NCBI GenBank assembly: GCA_965200975.1
Contig: OZ241740.1
Span: 1,798,001-1,862,000 of the forward strand
From: S5-327 sp965200975
GTDB taxonomy: Bacteria; Chloroflexota; Dehalococcoidia; Lucifugimonadales; Australimonadaceae
Direction: 5' to 3'
Length of the DNA stretch: 64,000 nucleotides
Below are positions 8,181 through 17,387 of the stretch, piece by piece (position 1 is the stretch's first letter; every line of letters begins with the position of its first letter). The notes beneath the pieces are model-generated. The model was not told the origin of the DNA. It did not search any database and saw only the letters and a program-made list of their open reading frames with translations. Both the position numbers and the translations under genes were made by a program.

Positions 8181-9785
8181 ATGGGCGGTATGAGCAGAGC
8201 GTCGATTGCCCCGTACAGTCCTGAACCGGCGCAGCGCCTGCTCGAGCGCGCCGCGGCGGAGTGGCCCTCGGAGACCGCTGTCGTCGACGGCGAACGCGCC
8301 TTCACGTTCGCGGAGCTCGACGCCGCAGCCGGCAGGCTTGCGGCGGCGCTCGGAAAGATGGGCGCAGGCCCGGGACGGCGCGTGGCGCTCCTCGCGCCGA
8401 ACTGCGCCGAATTCGAGATTGCGTTCTTTGGAACTCTCAAGGCGGGGGCGACTGTCACGACCATCAACTCCGGTTACCGAGAGCGCGAGATTGCCTACCA
8501 GCTCAACGCGTCGGGCGCCGAGACCCTCATCGTTCACCAGGCCCTGGCCGACATTGCCGGCCTCGCGCTGCCCGATGCGCCGAACCTACGGCAGTCGATA
8601 GTCATTGCGGAAGGCCCGAATGTCGCAGTCGGCCCGATTGAGGCGCATTCGTTCTGGCCGCTAATCGACGCCCAGCCCGGCCCGCCGCCGGAGCCCCGCG
8701 TCGATCCTGGCGAGGATCTCGCAGCCCTCCCTTTCTCGTCCGGCACGACCGGCCTGCAGAAGGGGGTGATGCTCACCCACGCCAACCTTCACGCCAACGT
8801 CCGCCAGTACCTCGAGCGTCCGGGAGAGGAGAGCGTCATCCGGAGGGGCGATGTCGTGCTCGTCCATTTGCCGCTGTTCCACATCTACGGGATGACGGTG
8901 CTGCAGCTCAACGCCATCGCCGCCGGCGCCGTTCAGGTGATGATGGGCCGGTTCGATATGGCGGAGATGCTCTCGCTCATCGCAAACCACCGGGTTACCG
9001 CGCTCTACACCGCCCCGCCCGTCTGCCTTGGACTATCGCTCACACTCCTGCTCCACGAGTACGACCTCTCGTCGCTGCGGTTCGTGCTGAGCGGCGCGGC
9101 GCCGCTGTCGGCAGAGCTGCAGACGCGCCTGTCGGAGCGCCTCGGCTGTCCCGTTATCCAGGGCTACGGCCTCACCGAGACCTCGCCCGTTACGAACTCC
9201 GACTACATGGACGACCGCGCCAGGCCCGGCACGGTTGGCCCCGCCCTGCCCGACACCGAGGAGCGCATCGTCGACCTCGAGAGCGGCGAGCGCGAACTGC
9301 CGCGCGGCGAACTCGGCGAGCTGCTCATCCGCGGCCCCCAGGTGATGAAGGGCTACTTCAACCAGCCGGAGGCTACGGCGGAGACTATCACCGCCGACGG
9401 CTGGCTCCACACCGGCGACATCGCTAGCATGGACGAGGACGGCTACGTTCGCATCGTCGACCGCAAGAAGGAGCTGATCAAGTACAAGGGCTTTCAGGTG
9501 GCCCCCGCCGAACTGGAGGCTGTGCTGCTCGAACACGCAGGCGTCGCGGACGCCGCAGTCATCCCCAGGCCCGACGCCGAGGCCGGCGAAGTCCCCAAGG
9601 CGTTTGTCGTCGCCAAGCCGGACGCAGCGCCGTCCGCCGCCGAGCTTATGGCGTTCGTCGCCGATCGCGTCGCCACGTTCAAGCAGGTGCGGGAGGTCGA
9701 GTTCACCGACGCCATTCCCAAGAACGCCTCCGGCAAGCTCCTCCGCCGCGTGCTCATCGAGCAGGAGCGGGCCCGCGGAGAGTAG
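8181..9785 (+). CDS. AMP-dependent acyl-CoA ligase (4-coumarate/long-chain-fatty-acid CoA ligase type)
   Basis: A 534-residue adenylate-forming enzyme with the ANL-superfamily motifs in order: AMP-binding PFSSGTTGLQKGVMLTH near residue 180, QGYGLTETSP near 325, the YLHTGD-like WLHTGDIA near 410, DRKKELIKYKGFQVAP near 430, and the catalytic Lys in NASGK near 515. Such enzymes activate a carboxylic acid to an acyl-AMP and then a CoA thioester; overall it looks most like 4-coumarate-CoA ligases. AGGAG (8171-8175) is five bases before ATG 8181; a second ATG at 8190 is possible. The CoA transferase and ETF genes nearby suggest a general acid-activation and oxidation role. Confidence 0.93.
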   Translation: MGGMSRASIAPYSPEPAQRLLERAAAEWPSETAVVDGERAFTFAELDAAAGRLAAALGKMGAGPGRRVALLAPNCAEFEIAFFGTLKAGATVTTINSGYREREIAYQLNASGAETLIVHQALADIAGLALPDAPNLRQSIVIAEGPNVAVGPIEAHSFWPLIDAQPGPPPEPRVDPGEDLAALPFSSGTTGLQKGVMLTHANLHANVRQYLERPGEESVIRRGDVVLVHLPLFHIYGMTVLQLNAIAAGAVQVMMGRFDMAEMLSLIANHRVTALYTAPPVCLGLSLTLLLHEYDLSSLRFVLSGAAPLSAELQTRLSERLGCPVIQGYGLTETSPVTNSDYMDDRARPGTVGPALPDTEERIVDLESGERELPRGELGELLIRGPQVMKGYFNQPEATAETITADGWLHTGDIASMDEDGYVRIVDRKKELIKYKGFQVAPAELEAVLLEHAGVADAAVIPRPDAEAGEVPKAFVVAKPDAAPSAAELMAFVADRVATFKQVREVEFTDAIPKNASGKLLRRVLIEQERARGE

Positions 9786-9810
9786 GGAACTACCCCGAGC
9801 GCATGGCGGA

Positions 9811-10731
9811 TTAGACCGCTCCTCCGCCGCGAGGATCTGTAGCTCCTCCTCCCGATGAACCCTCGCTCCCAGCGTAGCGCGCGTCCAGCGCCAGCATCTC
9901 CGACAGGCCCATGGTGTCGAAGCACTCGCGGATGCTGACCATGCGTTCATCGGCAATGCGCGCGGTCGTCCCGGTCTCGCGCAGTTCGCGCATAACATCG
10001 CGCATCGTCCTGACCGCCGCGAGCATGGCGCTGACGGGAAATATCGCCAGCTTGAAGCCAAGCTCCTCGAGCTCAGCAGTGGTTAGCAACGGCGACTTGC
10101 CGGTTTCGACGAAGTTGTAGAGCAGAGGAACACCGAAGTGGCGAGCGGCGAACGCCACCTGTTCGCGCGTTTGGAGCGCCTCCAGAAACAGCACGTCCGC
10201 CCCGGCCTCGACGTACGCCTCGCACCGTCGCAGCGCGTCGTCCCACCCGGTAACGGCCAGAGCGTCGCAGCGGGCGATAATCACGAAGTCGTCGTCACGG
10301 CGCGCGTCGAGCGCGGCTTTGAGCTTGCGCTCCATCTCATCGAGCGGGACGACGCGCTTGTCGTCGAGGTGGCCGCACCGCTTGGGGGACTCCTGGTCTT
10401 CGATGTGAATCGCGGCGACCCCGGCGTTCTCGTACTCGCGGACGGCGCGTCGCACCTGAAGCGCGTCGCCGTAGCCGGTGTCGGCGTCGGCGATGACAGG
10501 AAGATCGACCGTGTTCGCAATGGCGGCGGCGTTGGCCGTCATCTCACTCATCGTGGCGAGGCCGATGTCGGGATAGCCGATGCGCGATATCGACGTGCCG
10601 GCGCCCGTCATATACACAGCGGGGAACCCTGCCTGCGCGATGATAGCCGCGCTCAAACAGTCGTAGGCGCCCGGCGCAGGGATAATGCCCGGCTCGACAA
10701 GCAATTCGCGCAGACGCGTGGTTGGTCTCAT
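9811..10731 (-). CDS. Isocitrate lyase/PEP mutase-family enzyme
   Basis: A 306-residue (beta/alpha)8 enzyme of the PEP mutase/isocitrate lyase superfamily. The Mg-binding acidic motif is DADTGYG (Asp82, Asp84), Glu111 follows, and the flexible active-site loop has the lyase-type KRCGH (about 117-121), which favours a 2-methylisocitrate-lyase- or oxaloacetate-hydrolase-like C-C bond lyase over a phosphonate mutase. Start ATG 10731 is chosen over GTG 10737 because GGAGG lies six bases before the ATG. The SDR gene directly upstream ends 12 bases away, suggesting an operon. The tail after about residue 290 is Gly/Ser-rich and of low complexity. Confidence 0.88.
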   Translation of the reverse strand: MRPTTRLRELLVEPGIIPAPGAYDCLSAAIIAQAGFPAVYMTGAGTSISRIGYPDIGLATMSEMTANAAAIANTVDLPVIADADTGYGDALQVRRAVREYENAGVAAIHIEDQESPKRCGHLDDKRVVPLDEMERKLKAALDARRDDDFVIIARCDALAVTGWDDALRRCEAYVEAGADVLFLEALQTREQVAFAARHFGVPLLYNFVETGKSPLLTTAELEELGFKLAIFPVSAMLAAVRTMRDVMRELRETGTTARIADERMVSIRECFDTMGLSEMLALDARYAGSEGSSGGGATDPRGGGAV

Positions 10732-10743
10732 CGTCACCCTCCC

Positions 10744-11610
10744 CTACATCGCCGAGAAGCCGCTGACGGGCGCGGCGGGGTCGATGCCGGGGCCGCGTCC
10801 CTGCTCGATCCAGCCGAACTCCTGCAGCAGCTGCTGGCTGTAGCAGACCCTCCCGCTCACGCGATCCAGCGGCTCTGTTGCGAGGAGGAGCACTGCTTGC
10901 GCAAGCACGTTCGGATGCTCGCCGCGCGGGTCGTCGTAGCCCGTTACGAGGCGATGAAACACCGTGCCGGGCGTCGGGACGATGAGCGAAGGCGCTACGG
11001 CGGCGACGCCCACGCCGTCGGCGTACACCTCGGCGGCGAGTCCCTGCGTAAAGCGTTCGAGCGCGGCTTTCTCGGCGCCGTAGCAGCTGCTGCCCTTCAG
11101 CCGGTATTCCTCGGCGTGGTCGCCCTCGTAGGGGCCGCGGCCAGGGCCGATTGCCGCGACCGACGAGATATTGACGATGCGCCCGTCGCCGCGCGGCAGC
11201 ATATCGGCCAGCACAAGCTGACTCAGGATGAACGGCGCATGGACGTTGACCGCCCACGACCTCAGCCACCGGCTCACGACGTACTCCTTTACCGGCACGA
11301 AGTACGTGAGCGCCGCATTGTTGACGAGCACGTCGACTGGGCCATAGGCGGCGCGGGCCGTCTCGACTAGCCGTTCACACTCCGCCGGCTCGGAGATATT
11401 GACCGCAGCCGCCGTTGCCTCTCCCCCAGCGTCCCGGATGCCTGCGACGGTCGTCTCGAGCGAGCCCTCGAGCGGGTGGTCGCCTTCATTGAGAGTCCGC
11501 GCCGCACAGACGACGCGTCCGCCCTCCGCTGCGAGCGCGCGCGCTATCTCCGCGCCGATGCCCCGGCTCGCGCCGGTTACGATAACTGTCTTGCCGTCGA
11601 GTTTGCCCAC
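10744..11610 (-). CDS. SDR-family oxidoreductase
   Basis: A 288-residue SDR with TGASRGIG (residues 12-19), NNAA in place of NNAG (about 96-99), NISS for the catalytic Ser region, and YGAEK as the Tyr-x3-Lys pair (about residue 186). An insertion (residues ~158-182) precedes the catalytic Tyr and makes it longer than FabG. It starts at GTG 11610 with GGAGG six bases upstream, and is first gene of a likely two-gene unit with the isocitrate lyase-family gene. Substrate unknown. Confidence 0.9.
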   Translation of the reverse strand: MGKLDGKTVIVTGASRGIGAEIARALAAEGGRVVCAARTLNEGDHPLEGSLETTVAGIRDAGGEATAAAVNISEPAECERLVETARAAYGPVDVLVNNAALTYFVPVKEYVVSRWLRSWAVNVHAPFILSQLVLADMLPRGDGRIVNISSVAAIGPGRGPYEGDHAEEYRLKGSSCYGAEKAALERFTQGLAAEVYADGVGVAAVAPSLIVPTPGTVFHRLVTGYDDPRGEHPNVLAQAVLLLATEPLDRVSGRVCYSQQLLQEFGWIEQGRGPGIDPAAPVSGFSAM

Positions 11611-11723
11611 GATGCGCCTCCGCCGCTATCTCGCCGGCCGCATTGTACGAGGCTGCGCAGGCGGCTGCCGGAAGAGTGTGGGGACGGGTGGCGCCCGGCG
11701 CGCTTTCACGCTAACGTTGCGCT

Positions 11724-12434
11724 ATGCGGGAGAAGGCATACTCCAGCTTCGACGCGGCAGTCGCCGATGTGCCGGACGGCGCGTCGGTGATGCTCTCCGG
11801 GTTCGGCGGTCCGGGCACTGCGCGCAACCTGATCGCCGCCCTGCTGCGGCAGGGCGCGAAAAGCCTCACGATAATCGCCAACACCCCCGGACGCTGGCAG
11901 GACAACCGTATCGACGGCGGCGCGCTCGTGCGGAGCGGCCAGGTCGCCGTCGTCCGCGCCGCGTTCACCGCGTCGCCGCACCCCTCGGTGGCGTCGCCCT
12001 TCACCGACTTGTACGAGGCGGGCGAGATCGAGGCGGAGCTGATGCCTCAGGGCACGCTGGCCGAACGCATCCGCGCCGCCGGGGCCGGCATCGCCGCCTT
12101 CTACACCCCCACCGGCGCAGGAACCGAAATCGCCGAAGGGAAGGAGACTCGCGTCTTCAACGGACGCGAGCACGTCCTCGAGACCGCCCTCCCCGCCGAC
12201 TACGCCCTGTTGCGCGCCCGACGCGCCGACACGCTCGGCAACCTGCAGTTCCACCGCACGCAGCGCAACTTCGGCTCCGTTATGGCTCGCGCCGCCAGGA
12301 CCACCATCGTCGAGGTCGACGAGCCCATTCTGGAACCCGGCGCTATCGACCCCGATTCCGTGCACGTCCCCGGCGTGTTCGTAGACCGTATCGTCGTCGT
12401 CCCGCCGGACGGCATCCAGGAGACAGCACAGTAG
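11724..12434 (+). CDS. CoA transferase subunit A (3-oxoacid CoA-transferase type)
   Basis: A 236-residue class I CoA-transferase alpha subunit: SGFGGPGTARNLIAALL near the N-terminus, then FYTPTGAGTEIAEGKE, and ADYALLRARRADTLGNLQF. With its partner it would move CoA between an acyl-CoA and a free acid (succinyl-CoA:3-oxoacid, acetoacetate or 3-oxoadipate types cannot be separated by eye). It ends two bases before the subunit B start, a classic coupled pair. It is divergent from the SDR upstream with a ~110-base gap. Confidence 0.92.
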   Translation: MREKAYSSFDAAVADVPDGASVMLSGFGGPGTARNLIAALLRQGAKSLTIIANTPGRWQDNRIDGGALVRSGQVAVVRAAFTASPHPSVASPFTDLYEAGEIEAELMPQGTLAERIRAAGAGIAAFYTPTGAGTEIAEGKETRVFNGREHVLETALPADYALLRARRADTLGNLQFHRTQRNFGSVMARAARTTIVEVDEPILEPGAIDPDSVHVPGVFVDRIVVVPPDGIQETAQ

Positions 12435-12436
12435 CC

Positions 12437-13111
12437 ATGACCGAGCGACGGCGACTCGACAGACAGACGATGGCCAACCGCGTCGCTATGGAATTCCAGG
12501 ACGGCTGGGTGGTGAACCTCGGCATCGGCATACCGACGCTCTGCTCGAACTACGTTCACCCCGACAAGCAAATTATGTACCAGTCGGAGAACGGGCTGGT
12601 GAACTACGGCCCGCTCGCCGCCCCCGGCGAGGAAGATCCGAACCTGGTCAACGCCGGAGGGCAATACGTCATCGAACTGCCCGGTATGGCGGTGCTCGAT
12701 CACGCCGACTCGTTCGGCCTCATTCGAGGAGGCTACGTCGACGTCACCGTCCTCGGCGCCTACGAGGCGGCGGAGAACGGCGACTTTGCGAACTGGAGAG
12801 TCGCCGGCGCGCGCGGCGGCAGCATCGGCGGCGCCATGGATCTGGCGGTCGGCGCGAAGAACGTCTTCCTTATCCTCGAGCACACGACCCGCGACGGACG
12901 CCCCCGGCTGGTCGAGCAGTGCTCGCTGCCCGTCACGGCAGTCGGCGTCGTCAGCCTCATCGCCACCGACCTCGGACTATTCGAAGTCACGGCCCAAGGC
13001 TTTGTCCTGCGGGAGATCGCCCCGGGCTTCACGCCGGACGATGTGCAGGCCGTAACCGGCGCCAGACTCGCCGTCGCGCCCGATCTTCGCCCTTTCGCAA
13101 CCGCAACCTAG
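12437..13111 (+). CDS. CoA transferase subunit B (3-oxoacid CoA-transferase type)
   Basis: A 224-residue class I CoA-transferase beta subunit. The catalytic glutamate lies in the conserved SENG motif (about residue 50), which forms the covalent glutamyl-CoA intermediate; NLGIGIPTL, GGYVDVTVLGAYE and a GGAMDLAVGAKN segment also match the family. Its frame is open far upstream, but ATG 12437, two bases after subunit A, is the coupled start. The heterodimer could activate acetoacetate or a related acid; the 3-hydroxybutyrate-dehydrogenase-like SDR at 25.6 kb would fit ketone-body use, but that is inference. Confidence 0.93.
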   Translation: MTERRRLDRQTMANRVAMEFQDGWVVNLGIGIPTLCSNYVHPDKQIMYQSENGLVNYGPLAAPGEEDPNLVNAGGQYVIELPGMAVLDHADSFGLIRGGYVDVTVLGAYEAAENGDFANWRVAGARGGSIGGAMDLAVGAKNVFLILEHTTRDGRPRLVEQCSLPVTAVGVVSLIATDLGLFEVTAQGFVLREIAPGFTPDDVQAVTGARLAVAPDLRPFATAT

Positions 13112-13133
13112 GGCGCCCGCGCGTCGTTGCGCG

Positions 13134-13790
13134 TCATGACTCTCTCAACCCCAGCACGCGCTCCATGAAGCGTGCGGCGAGTTCGAGCGCGCGGTGGTCG
13201 ATCCCGTGGCCGAGGCCGGGCAGGATGTGCGCCTCGACCTCGAAACCAAGCGCGGCGAACACGCGGCCCGCCTCCGCAGTCTCCGCCGGGTCGACGACCA
13301 TATCCTCGCCCCCATGGACCAGCAGCGCCGGCGGGCGGCTCTGCGCCTCGGCCTCGAGCGTCGGGCCGGTGATGAGTCCGCCGCTCATCCCTACGACGCC
13401 CGCAAGTCGCCGCGAGCGCCTCGGCGCAGTATGCAGCGCAACCATGCAGCCTTGCGAGAACCCCGCCAGAATGCAACGCTCCGAGACCAGCCCGTACTCA
13501 TCGAGCAGGTTGTCGATATACGCGTTGACCGCCTGTTCGGCGCCGCGAACCCGCGCTGCGCGATCCTCGCGGGGCGCCCGGGGAAACCACTGATACCCGA
13601 ACCCGGCCTCCGCGTAGGGCTCCGGAGCGTCGGGCGAATGGAACGCAGTGCTCGGAAAGCGCGGCGCAAGCACATCGGCAAGTCCGATGAGGTCTTCGCC
13701 GTTGGCGCCGATACCGTGCAGCAGCACGACGAGCGAATCGGGAGCGGCGCCCGAACTTGGAGAGCGGTAAGGTCCGGAGAGTTCAACCAT
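13134..13790 (-). CDS. Alpha/beta hydrolase, phospholipase/carboxylesterase family
   Basis: A 218-residue serine hydrolase of the carboxylesterase/YpfH type. The oxyanion region is LLHGIGANGEDL, the nucleophile elbow GFSQG, and the later Asp and His of the triad fit GGEDMVVDP and GLGHGID. An upstream in-frame start at 13898 would run into the divergent dtxR-like gene; ATG 13790 has GAGG five bases upstream and leaves a 70-base shared promoter region, so it is preferred. The enzyme probably hydrolyses small acyl esters or thioesters. Confidence 0.9.
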   Translation of the reverse strand: MVELSGPYRSPSSGAAPDSLVVLLHGIGANGEDLIGLADVLAPRFPSTAFHSPDAPEPYAEAGFGYQWFPRAPREDRAARVRGAEQAVNAYIDNLLDEYGLVSERCILAGFSQGCMVALHTAPRRSRRLAGVVGMSGGLITGPTLEAEAQSRPPALLVHGGEDMVVDPAETAEAGRVFAALGFEVEAHILPGLGHGIDHRALELAARFMERVLGLRES

Positions 13791-13848
13791 GATCACCTCG
13801 GCGGGACGCTTCGCCGTCGCTGGGCTGCGCGCGGCTGCCGTCTCATGC

Positions 13849-13854
13849 GATAAT
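13849..13854 (+). promoter_or_regulatory. -10-like GATAAT just before the DtxR-type gene
   Basis: GATAAT ends six bases before ATG 13861 and no Shine-Dalgarno sequence is present, so the transcript probably begins at or next to the start codon (leaderless), as for the SDR at 121. Confidence 0.4.
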
Positions 13855-13860
13855 ACCCCC

Positions 13861-14586
13861 ATGACGGCACGACCTGCGGGCGCCGGACGAGCGCGCATCT
13901 CCCAGACTGCCGAGAACTACCTCCTCTCGCTCGCCATCCTCGAGGAGGACGGAGTGCGGCCGCACATCAGCGAGCTCGCCGCGCACCTGCGACGCATCCC
14001 CGAGGCCGAGAACATCGGCGCAACGCTCGCCTCCGTCTCCGGAATGGTGCAGCGCATGGCCAAGGACGGGCTCCTCAAGGTGACGAAAGAGAAGCGCGTT
14101 GAACTCACCGCCGACGGACTGGCCGGAGCCCGCGACGTCGTGCGGCGTCACCGGCTCGCCGAGCGCCTGCTTGTCGACATCCTCGACATACCCCTCCAGC
14201 GGGCTGAGTCCGAAGCCCACAGACTCGAGCACGGCATCTCCCCGCTGCTGCTCCAGCGCATCGAAGAGAAGCTCGGCTACCCCGAATCGTGCCCTTACGG
14301 ACGGCCCATCTACAGCGCGAACGAAAGCGGGCTGCGCAGGTCCGAACCGGGCACGATGCCGCTGAGCGAAGCGCAGGTCGGGGCTTCCTACGCGGTGGTG
14401 CGGATTCCGGACGAGGATTTTCCGCTGCTCTCCTACCTCGTCGAGACCGAGGTGCTGCCTGGCCGGCGCATCACCGTCGAAGACGTCGCTCCTTACCGCG
14501 GCGTCGTCGACTTCACGTGCAGCGATGAGAGGGTCTCCCTCGGCTTCGACGTAGCCTCCCGGATCCGGGTGCGCCCCGAGGCGTAG
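13861..14586 (+). CDS. DtxR-family metal-dependent transcriptional repressor
   Basis: A 241-residue regulator. Residues ~12-75 form the winged helix (TAENYLLSLAILEEDG, VSGMVQRMAKDGLL), residues ~76-150 the dimerisation/metal-binding domain with RRHRLAERLLVDIL, EAHRLEHGIS and CPYGRPI, where the His, Glu and Cys positions match DtxR/MntR metal ligands. A C-terminal FeoA/SH3-like domain follows (about 165-240). It should repress iron or manganese genes when loaded with Fe or Mn. No target gene is adjacent; the zinc locus at 30-35 kb has its own Fur-type regulator. ATG 13861 is used because of the -10-like element directly before it. Confidence 0.9.
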   Translation: MTARPAGAGRARISQTAENYLLSLAILEEDGVRPHISELAAHLRRIPEAENIGATLASVSGMVQRMAKDGLLKVTKEKRVELTADGLAGARDVVRRHRLAERLLVDILDIPLQRAESEAHRLEHGISPLLLQRIEEKLGYPESCPYGRPIYSANESGLRRSEPGTMPLSEAQVGASYAVVRIPDEDFPLLSYLVETEVLPGRRITVEDVAPYRGVVDFTCSDERVSLGFDVASRIRVRPEA

Positions 14587-14593
14587 CCGCCGC

Positions 14594-16372
14594 CTACCTC
14601 GACTGCGTAATCACGTCCACCACTGCCGGGCTGCCCGACCGCACGATGTCGATGGCCGCGTTGAGCGCGGAGCCCAGCTGCGCCGGATCGCCTACCGGCC
14701 CGAACCCTGCGACTTTTAGCGACTTCGCAAGCGTTGCGAAGTCCGGCTCCGGGTCGTTAATCCGGATGCCGACGCCCTTGTTCTTCACCGGACGCTCGCG
14801 CCAGCGGGCCATCCGCTCCTGGTGCTCTTCGTCGTTGTAGTACGACCGGTTGTTGAAGACCACCACGAGCAGCGGAATCCGGCAATGCGCCGCCGTCCAC
14901 AACGCGTTCGACGTCATGAGGAAATCTCCGTCGCCCACCACGCTGACGCAGAGACGCCCCGTGCCCTTGTACGCCAGCGCCGCGCCCACCGACGATGGCA
15001 GACCATAGCCGACGCCGCCCGCTCGTCCGCCGCCGAGCTCGTGCGCTCCCTCGGTGAGTTCGAGCACGTCGCGGGCGCGCCGCCCGTGCGTGTGCACCAT
15101 CGCCCAGTCGCTGCCCTTCACGCGAGCGGAGATCTCGCCGTATAGCCGCGCGGTCGAAATGGGAGTCTTGTCCCAGTTGTCGCGCACCCACTTGGCCGAC
15201 GCGGCGCGCGCCTCCTCGTGCATCGCCGCAACCCGGGTCCTGCGCTCTTCGACGGCGGACGCCAGCGCCGCATCCGACAGGCGCTCACGCAGCGCAGCCG
15301 TGAGCAGCGGCATCGCCTGCGACGTGTCCGCCGCAATCGGCACAGCCACCGGCAGCAGCCACTGGTTGTCCGTAACCCAGTTCTGCCGCTCCTGATCGAG
15401 CAGGGTAACGTGAATGACCTTCGACCCCGGAGGCGTCGCAAGCGCAAGCGCTCCCCGCTCCCGCGCGGACGGCCCTAGCGGAACGCCGAGGCTCGGGACA
15501 TCCAGCGCAAGCACGACGTCGGCCTCGCTCAGGGCGCGCTCGCGCACTGAGGTCAGGTCGAGCGGATGCGTGTTCGGGAACCCGAAGCGTCCCTCGGCGT
15601 CGACAACGCCGCATCCGAGCGTCTCGGCCAGCTCGACCGCCGCCGGCAGCGCCGAGGGATTGCGCCCTATCTCGCCGGTGATGATCACCGGCCACGCGGC
15701 GCCGGCCAGAAGCTCGACCGCTTCCTCCAGCGCGGCAGGGTTCGGCGCGGGCGGCGCCGGAGGGCGAAACAGCGACGCGTCGGGCACGCGGAGCCTCTCC
15801 GGCATGCGCTGCTCTTGCAGGTCGGAGTCGAGGCACACGTACACCGGCCCTTTCGGATCGGTCATCGCCGTGCGCATCGCGCGCAAGAGCGACTCCGGCG
15901 TCGCCTCGACGCTGTTCGGCTGATCGTCGTACTTCACGTAGTCGCGCACGACGTTGCCCTGCACGAGCGCGGTGTGCACCCAGTCGGTCGAGCGCCGATG
16001 ATTGGCGTCCTGCGGGCCTCCGCCGCCAAGGTTGAGCACGGCGGAGCGGTCGCACCACGCGTTGAAGATGGCCATCGACGCGTGCTGCAGGCCCACCACG
16101 TTGTGCAGGCCGGTGGCGATGGGCTCGCCCGTAACGCGGAAGTAGCCGTTGGCGATGGCGACGGCGATCTCTTCGTGGGTGCAGAGGATCATCTCAGGGC
16201 CGCCCTTGCCGAAGTTCACGAGAGAATCGTGCAGCCCGCGATAGCTCGCGCCGGGGTTGAGCGCGATGTATTTCACGCCAAGCGCCCGCAGCACTTCCAC
16301 CATATAGTCCGAACCGTAGACGGCCTTGCTGGGCGTCCCGGCGCTCAACGCAGTGTTCTTCCCGGTAGTCAT
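14594..16372 (-). CDS. Thiamine-diphosphate-dependent enzyme (acetolactate synthase/decarboxylase-like)
   Basis: A 592-residue ThDP enzyme with three domains: an N-terminal pyrimidine-binding domain with the catalytic Glu in THEEIAVAIANGY, a central domain, and a C-terminal diphosphate-binding domain with GDGDF...N...FNN (VVGDGDFLMTSN then VVVFNNRSYY). It resembles acetolactate synthase large subunits and benzoylformate decarboxylases, but the reaction is not assignable. ATG 16372 is preferred over 16414 because GGAGG lies eight bases upstream. A paralogue lies at 35683-37452; the two share NPGA-x-x-RG-x-HDSLVN and HNVVGL-x-HASMAI-x-NAW. Confidence 0.9.
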   Translation of the reverse strand: MTTGKNTALSAGTPSKAVYGSDYMVEVLRALGVKYIALNPGASYRGLHDSLVNFGKGGPEMILCTHEEIAVAIANGYFRVTGEPIATGLHNVVGLQHASMAIFNAWCDRSAVLNLGGGGPQDANHRRSTDWVHTALVQGNVVRDYVKYDDQPNSVEATPESLLRAMRTAMTDPKGPVYVCLDSDLQEQRMPERLRVPDASLFRPPAPPAPNPAALEEAVELLAGAAWPVIITGEIGRNPSALPAAVELAETLGCGVVDAEGRFGFPNTHPLDLTSVRERALSEADVVLALDVPSLGVPLGPSARERGALALATPPGSKVIHVTLLDQERQNWVTDNQWLLPVAVPIAADTSQAMPLLTAALRERLSDAALASAVEERRTRVAAMHEEARAASAKWVRDNWDKTPISTARLYGEISARVKGSDWAMVHTHGRRARDVLELTEGAHELGGGRAGGVGYGLPSSVGAALAYKGTGRLCVSVVGDGDFLMTSNALWTAAHCRIPLLVVVFNNRSYYNDEEHQERMARWRERPVKNKGVGIRINDPEPDFATLAKSLKVAGFGPVGDPAQLGSALNAAIDIVRSGSPAVVDVITQSR

Positions 16373-16422
16373 CGCCGTTCCTCCTCCCTCCTTTCGAGCG
16401 CGCAAGCGCGCCAACCGCGCGG

Positions 16423-16428
16423 ATTGTA
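16423..16428 (-). promoter_or_regulatory. -10-like TACAAT upstream of the ThDP enzyme gene
   Basis: TACAAT on the minus strand lies about 50 bases before ATG 16372. No convincing -35 hexamer is seen 16-18 bases further upstream, so the call rests on the -10 alone. Confidence 0.35.
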
Positions 16429-16508
16429 GTACAACCGCGCAACCACGGCTCGCACGCGCCGCAGGCAGCTGTCCATCATGAGGGATATGGATGGGCTAGA
16501 CGCAGCGC

Positions 16509-17387
16509 TCAGGATAGGGGACGCAGTTTGGCCCTAAGCATTTGCTCGAAATCATCCTTGCGAATGGTTGATGCCGCCAGGAGCTTAGCTGTGGAGTCTT
16601 CCAAGGTGAGCACTTCCCAATGGTCGCGAGTCAGCTGGTGGCGTCCGCTGCGTTCCTCCAGGCGCGAAACCAACCAGATGATGTCGCCATCGTTGAGGTC
16701 GTGGCTAGGATTCGAGCTTGGCCCACCGATTGCGTCAAAGAATGTGCTGTCCACAGCAACTGCAACCTTGGATCCCCACCGTCGAAGGGTGGGAGCTTTG
16801 ATTTGCAGTTGCGGCATGAGGCGCTTGGCGCTTGAGGAACGCCAGTCCGGTCGGCGGAGAGCCGTGGGGAACGGCGGCGTTCCGTGGGTAGGGTCCGCTA
16901 GCGCTTCAAACTCCGACTCCATACCTGGGCCCGAGAAGTACACTGCCTGTATCTCCAGACCGTGCCAGACAATGCCCCCGTCAACAGTCTTGGCGACGAC
17001 TAAATCAATCTTGCCTGCAGGCTTGTTCGTCTTTGTTCCGACCATAAACGCAACTTCGCGGGCGACCAGTGCTTCGGCCGGGTCGAACCCTGCGATTTCG
17101 GCGAGCCAGTGCACAAGGAGGTTGTTCTCTTCGAATCGAGTGGGGCAAACGATCGCTGGAGGCCCTGCAGGGTCTCCCAAGCGTGTGTCTGCCCCTTGAG
17201 CATAGGGACGAATCGAGCAAACCCCACCTTGCTTTGAGCATGGCAATCGGTCTTCCCGAAACGGACATGGGGGCACAGCACTCGTCGCTCCAAGCGCCAC
17301 GTTGGCCAAGGCTTGAATCTGTGACGCACCCAGACTCAGCAAGGGTTCACCATACCACTCGGCGATGCCGTAGCGTTCAGCCGCCAA
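16509..17387 (-). CDS. NotI-like type II restriction endonuclease
   Basis: A 292-residue protein resembling the NotI endonuclease family. Four cysteines (41, 50, 57, 81) include CPF...C-SKQGGVCS, the pattern of the NotI iron-Cys4 site. A PD-(D/E)xK-like core follows, with Asp128 (KIDLVV) and Glu145/Gln147 (LEIQAVYFSG), consistent with the D...ExQ variant. The start is TTG 17387 with GGAGG five bases upstream, inside the end of the methylase gene (11-bp overlap), so synthesis is probably coupled to the methylase and weak. Its base composition is less GC-rich than the neighbours, suggesting transfer. The target sequence cannot be deduced. Confidence 0.8.
   Translation of the reverse strand: MAAERYGIAEWYGEPLLSLGASQIQALANVALGATSAVPPCPFREDRLPCSKQGGVCSIRPYAQGADTRLGDPAGPPAIVCPTRFEENNLLVHWLAEIAGFDPAEALVAREVAFMVGTKTNKPAGKIDLVVAKTVDGGIVWHGLEIQAVYFSGPGMESEFEALADPTHGTPPFPTALRRPDWRSSSAKRLMPQLQIKAPTLRRWGSKVAVAVDSTFFDAIGGPSSNPSHDLNDGDIIWLVSRLEERSGRHQLTRDHWEVLTLEDSTAKLLAASTIRKDDFEQMLRAKLRPLS

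Noticed and set aside
9811..10731. Phosphonate biosynthesis (PEP mutase plus ThDP decarboxylase)
   Set aside because: The PEP mutase-family protein has the lyase-type KRCGH loop, and the ThDP genes lie far away with no other phosphonate genes.
11399..13111. A 570-codon frame ending in CoA transferase subunit B
   Set aside because: Only the last 224 codons are family-like; the upstream part lies antisense to an SDR and out of frame with subunit A.
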